This document shows positions 8,072-14,441 of a DNA stretch of 20,756 nt, one piece after another. The translations under genes were made by a program, and so were the position numbers. This stretch comes from an uncultured Actinomycetes bacterium (GTDB lineage Bacteria > Actinomycetota > Actinomycetes > Nanopelagicales > Nanopelagicaceae). How positions within the stretch are numbered: the stretch's first letter is position 1; every line of letters begins with the position of its first letter. The stretch lies in contig CAITAV010000017.1 in NCBI GenBank assembly GCA_903890345.1, forward strand, positions 1 to 20,756. Direction: 5' to 3'. The notes under the pieces are model-generated. The model was not told where the DNA came from. It worked only from the letters and a program-made list of their open reading frames with translations, and did not search any database.

Positions 8072-8115
8072 GCTCAAATTCTGAGATGTTTCAACCTGGG
8101 GTTGACGCTTTGAGC
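8072..8115. repeat. Inverted repeat around the ilvB leader promoter
   Basis: GCTCAAA (8072-8078) is perfectly repeated in inverse orientation as TTTGAGC (8109-8115), 30 bases apart, flanking the TTGACG at 8102-8107. A smaller CTCA/TGAG repeat (8073-8076 and 8082-8085) lies within. It could be an operator, but a 7-base match at this distance may be chance. Confidence 0.25.
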
Positions 8116-8131
8116 CTATCTATTGGAGAAT
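8102..8131 (+). promoter_or_regulatory. Candidate promoter of the ilvB leader and operon
   Basis: TTGACG (8102-8107) is a near-consensus -35. An 18-base spacer leads to GAGAAT (8126-8131), which matches the -10 consensus at four of six positions. The hexamer ends 6 bases before the leader-peptide ATG at 8138, the same geometry as the other leaderless starts here. Alternatively GGAGAA (8125-8130) is a ribosome-binding site and transcription starts further upstream; the two readings exclude each other. Confidence 0.5.
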
Positions 8132-8137
8132 AAGGGC

Positions 8138-8176
8138 ATGTCAACAAACACAAGCCGCTTCGTGGTGGTGATTTAA
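8138..8176 (+). CDS. Branched-chain amino acid leader peptide (MSTNTSRFVVVI)
   Basis: A 12-codon open frame, ATG at 8138 and TAA at 8174-8176, encodes MSTNTSRFVVVI. Three consecutive GTG valine codons and an ATT isoleucine codon immediately precede the stop. One base beyond the stop begins an 11-base-pair hairpin, followed by an intrinsic terminator and then ilvB. This is the architecture of a ribosome-mediated attenuator: when Val- or Ile-tRNA is scarce the ribosome should stall on these codons and change the downstream fold. The ilvBNC operon of Corynebacterium glutamicum is known to have a comparable leader peptide carrying a Val-Val-Val run. The peptide itself probably has no function. 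It may be translated from a leaderless message or from the GGAGAA at 8125-8130. Confidence 0.82.
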   Translation: MSTNTSRFVVVI

Positions 8177-8177
8177 A

Positions 8178-8208
8178 AGCGCGTGATCTAGCAAAACGAT
8201 CGCGCGCT
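8178..8208 (+). promoter_or_regulatory. Attenuator hairpin between leader peptide and terminator
   Basis: AGCGCGTGATC (8178-8188) pairs with GATCGCGCGCT (8198-8208) over 11 positions with one G-U wobble and a 9-base loop. The 5' arm begins one base after the leader stop codon, so a ribosome stalled on the Val/Ile codons would cover part of it, while one finishing at the stop would be released. It ends two bases before the terminator stem. It corresponds to the 1:2 pause hairpin of classical attenuators. Confidence 0.75.
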
Positions 8209-8234
8209 ACCCTCAGTTGATCTGAGGGTTTTTT
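8209..8234 (+). terminator. Intrinsic terminator of the ilvB attenuator
   Basis: ACCCTCAG (8209-8216) pairs perfectly with CTGAGGGT (8222-8229) around the loop TTGAT. The right arm runs into a T tract that extends to 8234. It lies 36 bases before the ilvB start. There is no gene end nearby for it to serve, since ilvD stops 141 bases earlier, so its likely role is regulated termination ahead of ilvB. Confidence 0.9.
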
Positions 8235-8270
8235 ACTTTAACGAAGCATCAAGAAAGGAGAAACGCAAAA

Positions 8271-10022
8271 GTGAGCACACCCAATGGCACTGCAATGAAT
8301 GGTGCAACAAGTTTGGTCAAATCACTTGAAGCCGCAGGCGTCGACGTTATGTTCGGCATTCCTGGTGGCGCGATTCTTCCTGCTTACGATCCAATTTTTG
8401 ATTCAAAGATCAGACACATCCTCGTTCGCCACGAACAAGGAGCAGGTCATGCTGCAACTGGATATGCGCAAGTTTCTGGTCGCGCTGGAGTGTGCATTGC
8501 AACCTCTGGACCAGGGGCTACAAATTTAGTTACACCACTTGCAGATGCCGCAATGGACTCAGTTCCACTTGTTGCAATTACTGGTCAAGTTCCTAGCGCT
8601 GCGATTGGAACGGATGCATTTCAAGAAGCAGACATCCGCGGAATCACAATGCCATTTACGAAGCACAATTATTTAATAACTGATCCTGCCGAAATACCAC
8701 GCGCAATTGCCGAAGCTTTTCACATTGCAACAACGGGGCGTCCAGGTCCAGTTCTGGTTGATATTGCTAAAGATGCACTTCAAAAAGAGACAGTTTTCAA
8801 CTGGCCTGCATCTGTTTCTCTTAAGGGTTATCAACCTGCGGTACAACCAAATGCACAATCTATTTCTGATGCAGCAGCGCTGATTACACAATCACATCGC
8901 CCAGTGTTCTACGTGGGCGGTGGCATAATGAAAGCGAATGCATCTAAAGAATTGCGCGAAATCGCAGAATTACTTGGTGCACCTGTTGTAACAACATTGA
9001 TGGCACTTGGGTCCTTCCCTCATAGCCATCCATTGCATATGGGTATGCCTGGAATGCATGGTTCAGTTGCTGCAGTAACCACGCTTCAAAAGTCAGATCT
9101 TCTTATAACTTTAGGTGCACGTTTCGATGATCGTGTAACCGGAAAACTTTCAACTTTTGCAGTTAATGCAAAGGTTATTCATTGCGATGTCGATCCTGCA
9201 GAAATTGGAAAGAATCGTTTTGCCGATGTCCCAGTAATTGGCGATTTAAAGCACACGTTGATCGCACTTATCCCTGCACTCAAAGCTGCATTGGCCAAAA
9301 ACCGTCCTGACTTATCAACATGGTTGCGCCAAGTTAATAACTTAAAGAGCACATACCCATTGGGTTATGACAAACCATCAGATGGTTCGGTTTCTCCTCA
9401 ATACGTTATCGAACGTCTTGGAAAACTATCTGCACCCGACAGTATTTATGTTGCAGGTGTTGGTCAACATCAAATGTGGGCTGCGCAATTTGTTCCTTAC
9501 GAACTTCCACGCACGTGGTTAAATTCTGGCGGGCTTGGCACCATGGGTTATTCCGTTCCTGCGGCAATGGGTGCAAAAGTTGCAGCGCCAGATACAACTG
9601 TGTGGTCAATCGATGGTGATGGTTGCTTCCAGATGACCAACCAAGAATTAGTAACGTGCGCACTTAATAACATTCCAATCAAGGTTGCAATTATCAATAA
9701 CGAAAGCCTTGGCATGGTTCGTCAGTGGCAGACCTTGTTCTATGAAGGCCGTTATTCAAATACAAACCTTGAATCAAAGCGCGTACCAGATTTTCCTAAA
9801 TTGGCAGATGCTATGGGTTGCGTAGGTTTAAGTTGTGATCGCCCAGAAGATGTAGATAAGACAATTGAAAAAGCACTTTCAATTAATGATCAACCAGTTG
9901 TAGTTGATTTCAGAGTTCACCGTGATGCAATGGTGTGGCCAATGGTTGCAGCCGGAACATCAAATGATGACATCATGATCGCGCGCGAAATGGCGCCTGA
10001 CTGGGATTCACAGGAGCTCTAA
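8271..10022 (+). CDS. ilvB: Acetolactate synthase, large (catalytic) subunit
   Basis: IlvB condenses two pyruvates to acetolactate (valine/leucine branch) or pyruvate with 2-ketobutyrate to acetohydroxybutyrate (isoleucine branch), using thiamine diphosphate, Mg and FAD. The 583-residue protein is full length. Motifs are FGIPGGAILPAYD (28-40), the catalytic glutamate E55 in VRHEQGAGHAA, GRPGPVLVD (156-164), the FAD-domain stretch LGARFDDRVTGK (281-292), and the ThDP-binding motif from GDG (449-451) to NN (476-477), followed by SLGMVRQWQ. Together these favour the biosynthetic anabolic enzyme over catabolic acetolactate synthase. The start is GTG at 8271, with AAGGAG ending at 8260, 10 bases upstream. 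It is the first structural gene after the attenuator; its stop overlaps the ilvN ATG by one base. Confidence 0.97.
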   Translation: MSTPNGTAMNGATSLVKSLEAAGVDVMFGIPGGAILPAYDPIFDSKIRHILVRHEQGAGHAATGYAQVSGRAGVCIATSGPGATNLVTPLADAAMDSVPLVAITGQVPSAAIGTDAFQEADIRGITMPFTKHNYLITDPAEIPRAIAEAFHIATTGRPGPVLVDIAKDALQKETVFNWPASVSLKGYQPAVQPNAQSISDAAALITQSHRPVFYVGGGIMKANASKELREIAELLGAPVVTTLMALGSFPHSHPLHMGMPGMHGSVAAVTTLQKSDLLITLGARFDDRVTGKLSTFAVNAKVIHCDVDPAEIGKNRFADVPVIGDLKHTLIALIPALKAALAKNRPDLSTWLRQVNNLKSTYPLGYDKPSDGSVSPQYVIERLGKLSAPDSIYVAGVGQHQMWAAQFVPYELPRTWLNSGGLGTMGYSVPAAMGAKVAAPDTTVWSIDGDGCFQMTNQELVTCALNNIPIKVAIINNESLGMVRQWQTLFYEGRYSNTNLESKRVPDFPKLADAMGCVGLSCDRPEDVDKTIEKALSINDQPVVVDFRVHRDAMVWPMVAAGTSNDDIMIAREMAPDWDSQEL

Positions 10023-10309
10023 TGAGTAAACACACACTCGAAGTTCTCGTTGAAAACTCACCTGGCGTACTTGCACGTGTAGCTGGGCTGTTCTCGCGCC
10101 GTGCGTACAACATTGATGCGCTGACTGTTGGGCCTACTAAAGATCCTGCAATTTCAAAGATGCAAATTGATGTTGATGTTGAAGGCCATGCCCTTGAACA
10201 AGTAATTTCACAATTAGACAAGTTGATCAACGTAATTTCGATCAAGGAAATCTTGCCTAACAAAGTCAAACCCGCACCAACCGATACTCAACCTGATTAC
10301 CAAAACTAA
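10022..10309 (+). CDS. ilvN: Acetolactate synthase, small (regulatory) subunit, short form
   Basis: The regulatory subunit activates IlvB and confers feedback inhibition by valine. This protein has only 95 residues. Residues 4-78 form one ACT domain (HTLEVLVENSPGVLARVAGLFSRRAYNIDALTVGPT and on). Positions matching the valine-site residues of the Escherichia coli small subunits are kept: N12, G15 and N30. A charged, proline-rich tail (about 79-95) follows. Actinobacterial homologues are usually about 170 residues with a second C-terminal domain; that domain is absent and the next gene begins 26 bases later, so this resembles the short E. coli IlvN (about 96 residues). The ATG shares one base with the ilvB stop and has AGGAG six bases upstream. 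Activation and valine response are plausible but unproven. Confidence 0.93.
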   Translation: MSKHTLEVLVENSPGVLARVAGLFSRRAYNIDALTVGPTKDPAISKMQIDVDVEGHALEQVISQLDKLINVISIKEILPNKVKPAPTDTQPDYQN

Positions 10310-10335
10310 CACCAACATAAATAAGGAGAAATACC

Positions 10336-11370
10336 GTGGCAACGATGTATCACGAAGAGGATGCAGATCTTTCAATTATCCAAGGACGCAAAGTTGCGAT
10401 CATTGGCTACGGATCTCAGGGTCATGCTCACGCACTCAATCTGCGTGACAGTGGTGTTGATGTTCGAGTTGGACTAAAAGATGGTTCACCTTCACGCGCA
10501 AAGGCTGAGGCTGAAGGTCTTAAAGTAACGAGCGTTGCTGAAGCTGTAAAAGAAGCAACAGTCATCATGATTTTGGCGCCAGATCATTTGCAACGCCACA
10601 TCTATACCGAATCTATTCTCCCAAACCTAAAAGATGGCGATGCGCTTTTCTTTGGTCATGGTTTTAATATTCGTTTTGGTTACATCAAACCAAGCACATC
10701 TGTTGATGTTGCAATGGTTGCTCCAAAGGGACCTGGACACCTTGTCCGTCGCGAATACGAAGCTGGTCGTGGTGTTCCAGTAATCGTTGCCGTAGAACAA
10801 GATTCAACAGGCACTGCATGGCCGCTCACACTTTCATACGCAAAAGCAATTGGTGGACTTCGCGCTGGCGGAATCCTCACGACATTTACTGAAGAGACTG
10901 AAACAGATCTGTTCGGTGAACAATCAGTTCTATGCGGTGGTGCTTCACAACTAGTTATGTATGGTTTTGAAACACTTGTCGAAGCTGGCTACCAACCTGA
11001 AGTTGCGTACTTTGAATGTCTTCACGAACTCAAGTTAATTGTTGACTTGATGTACGAAGGTGGAATCGCAAAGCAGCGTTGGTCAGTTTCAGATACAGCA
11101 GAGTTTGGTGATTATGTTTCTGGTCCACGTGTTATCGACCCACATGTGAAAGAGAACATGAAGGCCGTACTCGCTGATATTCAAAGTGGCGCGTTTGCTA
11201 AGCGCTTCATTGACGATCAAGAAAATGGCGGAAAAGAATTCAAAACATTACGCGCAAAGGGCGAGTCACATCCGATCGAAAGTGTTGGTCGCGAACTTCG
11301 CAAGATGATGTCGTGGGTTAAGGCATCTAATAAAGATGATTACAAAGAAGGAACGGCTGCGCGTGGCTAA
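10336..11370 (+). CDS. ilvC: Ketol-acid reductoisomerase (class I)
   Basis: IlvC isomerises and reduces acetolactate or acetohydroxybutyrate to the dihydroxy acids used by IlvD, needing Mg and a nicotinamide cofactor. The 344-residue length is that of short class I enzymes. The Rossmann motif GYGSQGHAHALNLRDSG starts at G24, with the cofactor-selecting loop LKDGSPSR at 47-54. H108 (FFGHGFNI) and the metal-binding acidic residues D191 and E195 (TDLFGEQSVLCGG), E227 and E231 (ECLHELKLIVDLMYEGG) are all present. The start is GTG at 10336, with AAGGAG (10323-10328) 7 bases before it. The stop overlaps the serA start by 8 bases. Cofactor preference cannot be read safely from the loop. Confidence 0.97.
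   Translation: MATMYHEEDADLSIIQGRKVAIIGYGSQGHAHALNLRDSGVDVRVGLKDGSPSRAKAEAEGLKVTSVAEAVKEATVIMILAPDHLQRHIYTESILPNLKDGDALFFGHGFNIRFGYIKPSTSVDVAMVAPKGPGHLVRREYEAGRGVPVIVAVEQDSTGTAWPLTLSYAKAIGGLRAGGILTTFTEETETDLFGEQSVLCGGASQLVMYGFETLVEAGYQPEVAYFECLHELKLIVDLMYEGGIAKQRWSVSDTAEFGDYVSGPRVIDPHVKENMKAVLADIQSGAFAKRFIDDQENGGKEFKTLRAKGESHPIESVGRELRKMMSWVKASNKDDYKEGTAARG
11347..11353 (+). promoter_or_regulatory. Ribosome-binding site that fixes the serA start
   Basis: GAAGGAA inside the 3' end of ilvC lies 9 bases before the GTG at 11363. It supports GTG 11363 (MAKPVVLIAEE) rather than the upstream in-frame ATG at 11336, which would add nine charged residues not expected in the family. Confidence 0.7.
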
Positions 11371-12310
11371 ACCTGTCGTACTCATCGCTGAAGAACTAAG
11401 CCCAGCAACCGTTGAGGTACTTGGTTCAGATTTCGACATCCGTCATTGTGACGGGGCAAATCGAGATGAACTTCTCGCTGCACTGAAATCAGGCGTTGAT
11501 GCTGTACTTATTCGATCTGCAACCAAGATGGATGCAGAAGCAATAAGTGCCGCGACAGGATTAAGAGTTATTGCTCGTGCAGGCGTTGGGCTAGATAACG
11601 TTGATATACCAGCAGCAACTGCTGCAAAAGTTATGGTTATCAATGCGCCAACTTCCAATATTGTTAGCGCAGCTGAATTAGCAATTGCGCTCATGATGGC
11701 ATCTGCACGAAATATTTCTGCAGCCCACGCATCACTTCGAGCAGGCAAATGGGCTCGCTCTAAATTCAGTGGTACAGAAATCTTTGAAAAAACCCTCGGA
11801 ATAGTTGGGTTTGGAAAGATTGGACAATTAGTTGCGCACCGCATGAAAGCCTTCGGCATGAATGTGATTGCCTACGATCCATATTTAACGGCCGACAAAG
11901 TTTCAGCCCTTGGAGTAAAGCTTGTTGAGTTAGATGAATTATTGAAGTCTTCAGATTTCATCACTATCCATCTACCAAAAACTAAAGAAACTCTTAATTT
12001 GATCGGCGAAGACGCTTTGTCAAAGGTCAAGCCAACGGTGCACATTGTTAATGCCGCACGTGGGGGAGTTCTAGATGAAGCTGCTCTATATAAAGCGATT
12101 ACAGAAGGTCGCGTTGCTGGTGCTGGCATAGATGTATACGCAACCGAACCTTGCACAGACTCACCGCTATTTTCACTTGATCAAGTTGTAGCAACGCCTC
12201 ACCTCGGTGCTTCAACGGAAGAAGCTCAAGAGCGTGCCGGCATAGATGTTGCACACTCTGTTCGCAAAGCACTTGCTGGCGAATCAGTCCCAGATGCTGT
12301 GAATGCGTGA
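11363..12310 (+). CDS. serA: D-3-phosphoglycerate dehydrogenase, short form without regulatory domains
   Basis: SerA oxidises 3-phosphoglycerate to 3-phosphohydroxypyruvate with NAD, the first step of serine synthesis. The 315-residue protein has a complete catalytic core: substrate-domain start VLIAEELSP, RAGVGLDNVD (72-81), the NAD motif G149-F-G-K-I-G154, and the catalytic trio R233 (NAARGGVLDEA), E262 (YATEP) and H280 (TPHLGAST). It ends at GESVPDAVNA, exactly where actinobacterial enzymes of about 530 residues continue into the ASB (intervening) and ACT (serine-binding) domains. Those are absent, and leuB begins 9 bases later with no remnant visible. This makes it a type III-like enzyme, probably not inhibited by serine through an ACT domain. 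It overlaps ilvC by 8 bases and keeps the usual actinobacterial place between ilvC and leuB. Another 2-hydroxyacid dehydrogenase is possible but less likely. Confidence 0.88.
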   Translation: MAKPVVLIAEELSPATVEVLGSDFDIRHCDGANRDELLAALKSGVDAVLIRSATKMDAEAISAATGLRVIARAGVGLDNVDIPAATAAKVMVINAPTSNIVSAAELAIALMMASARNISAAHASLRAGKWARSKFSGTEIFEKTLGIVGFGKIGQLVAHRMKAFGMNVIAYDPYLTADKVSALGVKLVELDELLKSSDFITIHLPKTKETLNLIGEDALSKVKPTVHIVNAARGGVLDEAALYKAITEGRVAGAGIDVYATEPCTDSPLFSLDQVVATPHLGASTEEAQERAGIDVAHSVRKALAGESVPDAVNA

Positions 12311-12319
12311 GGATAAATA

Positions 12320-13357
12320 ATGTCAAAGAATTTTAATTTAGCAGTCATCGCTGGCGATGGCATTGGTCCAGAAGTTGTTGCAGAAGGAATTAAAGTACTA
12401 GATGTTGTCGCAAAGAAATATGGCGCAACGTTTACTAAGACTCCTTACGATTTGGGTGCTGGGTATTGGCATAAAACTGGTGAAGTTTTGCCAGATTCAA
12501 TCCTAAAAGAAATTGCAAAGGCAGATGTCATTCTTCTTGGCGCTGTAGGAGATCCAACAGTTCCTAGCGGTGTATTAGAGCGTGGCTTACTCCTTAAATT
12601 ACGATTCGCATTTGATCATTACATCAACTTGCGTCCAGCTCGTTTAATGCCAGGGGTTGTATCCCCACTTGCGACCAAGCAACCAATTGATTTTGTAGTT
12701 GTTCGTGAAGGTACTGAAGGACCATACGTTGGTGCCGGTGGTGTACTTGCTGAAGGAACTGATGCAGAAATTGCAACGGAGGAGAGTCTTAACACTCGCC
12801 GTGGTGCAGAGCGCGTTATTCGTGATGCATTCAATCGTGCGATGGCTCGTGATCGAAAGAAACTTACCTTGGTTCACAAGAACAATGTCTTAACTCGTGC
12901 CGGGGGATTATGGACTCGTACCTTTAACGAAGTTGCAAAAGAGTTTCCGAAAGTAACTACGGATTATTTACATGTGGATGCTGCTTCTATGTTCTTTGTG
13001 ACCAATCCAGAACGATTCGATGTGGTTGTCACCGATAATTTATTCGGAGATATCTTGACTGATATCGCTGCGGCAATTTGTGGTGGCATTGGTCTTGCGG
13101 CTTCAGGAAATATCAACCCAACCGGAAAATTCCCTTCAATGTTTGAACCGGTTCACGGATCAGCTCCAGATATTGCAGGAAAAAACATTGCAGACCCAAC
13201 GGCAACTGTGATGTCAGTTGCGATGATGCTTGATCACTTAGGTCTAACTGATGCTGCGCGCGATGTTGAACGCGCAGTCGCAGCAGATTTAGCGTCACGT
13301 GGTGACAAAAAGCGCAGCACAAGCGAAGTTGGAGATGCGCTCGTCGCAGCGTTATAA
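12320..13357 (+). CDS. leuB: 3-Isopropylmalate dehydrogenase
   Basis: LeuB oxidatively decarboxylates 3-isopropylmalate to 2-ketoisocaproate for leucine. In organisms using the citramalate route it also acts on 3-methylmalate to give 2-ketobutyrate for isoleucine. The 345-residue protein has GDGIGPEV (12-19), the substrate-binding LLLKLRFAFDHYINLRPARL region (90-109), catalytic K187 (VHKNNVL), the metal-binding D220, D244 and D248 (TDNLFGDILTDIAAA), and the NAD-site signature HGSAPDIAGKNIADP (279-293), which favours LeuB over isocitrate dehydrogenase. The ATG has GAGGA (12309-12313) 6 bases upstream, overlapping the serA stop. With cimA three genes on, its dual role in leucine and isoleucine synthesis is a reasonable inference. 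Confidence 0.95.
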   Translation: MSKNFNLAVIAGDGIGPEVVAEGIKVLDVVAKKYGATFTKTPYDLGAGYWHKTGEVLPDSILKEIAKADVILLGAVGDPTVPSGVLERGLLLKLRFAFDHYINLRPARLMPGVVSPLATKQPIDFVVVREGTEGPYVGAGGVLAEGTDAEIATEESLNTRRGAERVIRDAFNRAMARDRKKLTLVHKNNVLTRAGGLWTRTFNEVAKEFPKVTTDYLHVDAASMFFVTNPERFDVVVTDNLFGDILTDIAAAICGGIGLAASGNINPTGKFPSMFEPVHGSAPDIAGKNIADPTATVMSVAMMLDHLGLTDAARDVERAVAADLASRGDKKRSTSEVGDALVAAL

Positions 13358-13361
13358 ATCC

Positions 13362-14441
13362 ATGAAAATTTCATTAAACCCACAAGCAAAGGATGCAGCC
13401 ACGCGCGATGCACTCGTTGCCGAAGGTGGTTTTGGTAAGTACTACACAGATCACATGGTTGTGTGTGAGTGGAGTGAAAAAGATGGATGGTCCGAACCTG
13501 AATTAAAACCATACGGTCCGATCTCACTTGATCCGGCGACAGCGGTTTTTCATTATGGACAAGAGATATTTGAAGGAATGAAGGCGTATCGCCAACCAGA
13601 TGGTGGCATTGGATTATTTCGACCAGATGCAAACGCACGTCGCTTTGCTAAGTCGGCCAATCGTTTAGCACTGCCTGAACTGCCAGAAGATTTGTTTATC
13701 GAAACAGTTGAGGCACTTGTTAAACAAGATGCTGGTTGGGTGCCAAATAAAGTTGGTGAATCACTTTATATTCGCCCATTCATGTTTGCCACTGAAGTTG
13801 GTTTAGGCGTTCGTCCGTCAAACAAAGCTTTGTACATGTTAATTGCAACGCCAGCAGGAGCATATTTTGATCCATCAAAAGCTGTAAATGTTTGGATTTC
13901 AACTGAATACGTACGTGCAGCACAAGGCGGAACTGGTGAAGCCAAGTGCGGCGGAAATTACGCAGCATCACTCGTTGCACAAAAGGCTGCGGCTAAAGAA
14001 GGTTGCGATCAAGTTGTTTGGATTGATGCCAAGGAACGTAAATGGGTTGAAGAGATGGGCGGAATGAATCTTTATTTTGTTAAAGGTTCTGGCTCTGATG
14101 CAACAGTTATTACTCCAAAATTAACAGGAACTCTCTTGCCTGGAATCACGCGAGATTCAATACTTTCTGTTGCTAAAGACCTTGGATACAAAACAGAAGA
14201 AGTAATGCTCAGCATTGATGATTGGCGAGACGGTGTTGCATCCGGTGAAATTACTGAAATCTTTGCTTGCGGAACTGCGGCTGTTGTTTCTCCAGTTGGA
14301 ACTGCAAAGAGTGCCATGGGTACGTGGGTAACTGGAGATGGACAACCTGGAAAAATTACGATGCAAATTCGCAATCACCTCTTGGGAATTCAGCATGGTT
14401 CAATCAATGACACACATAAGTGGATGCGCAAGGTCATCTAA
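13362..14441 (+). CDS. ilvE: Branched-chain amino acid aminotransferase
   Basis: IlvE is a class IV PLP aminotransferase that makes valine, leucine and isoleucine from their keto acids with glutamate as amino donor. The ATG at 13362 gives MKISLNPQAKD and a 359-residue protein, in line with actinobacterial homologues; an in-frame ATG upstream at 13335 would lie inside leuB and add unrelated residues. Motifs are FHYGQEIFEGMKAY (63-76), LYIRPFMFATEVGLGVRP (135-152), the PLP lysine K195 in GEAKCGGNYAASL, EEMGGMNLYFV, and TEIFACGTAAVVSPVG near the C-terminus. Only 4 bases separate it from leuB and no Shine-Dalgarno sequence is visible, so initiation may depend on ribosomes ending leuB. The stop overlaps the cimA ATG by one base. 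Confidence 0.95.
   Translation: MKISLNPQAKDAATRDALVAEGGFGKYYTDHMVVCEWSEKDGWSEPELKPYGPISLDPATAVFHYGQEIFEGMKAYRQPDGGIGLFRPDANARRFAKSANRLALPELPEDLFIETVEALVKQDAGWVPNKVGESLYIRPFMFATEVGLGVRPSNKALYMLIATPAGAYFDPSKAVNVWISTEYVRAAQGGTGEAKCGGNYAASLVAQKAAAKEGCDQVVWIDAKERKWVEEMGGMNLYFVKGSGSDATVITPKLTGTLLPGITRDSILSVAKDLGYKTEEVMLSIDDWRDGVASGEITEIFACGTAAVVSPVGTAKSAMGTWVTGDGQPGKITMQIRNHLLGIQHGSINDTHKWMRKVI

Noticed and set aside
8068..8101. CCCC (8068-8071) and GGGG (8098-8101) right after ilvD as a possible ilvD terminator.
   Set aside because: It is only 4 base pairs, with a long loop and no T tract. The strong terminator at 8209-8234 belongs to the ilvB leader.
11443..11859. A 138-codon minus-strand open frame inside serA.
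   Set aside because: It is an antisense shadow with an alanine/isoleucine-rich product matching no family; serA clearly codes here.
12300..12325. A frameshift or nonsense mutation cutting off the SerA regulatory domains.
   Set aside because: The stop is followed within 9 bases by leuB, and the leuB ribosome site overlaps it. No ASB or ACT sequence can be read in any frame, so the short form is intact rather than broken.
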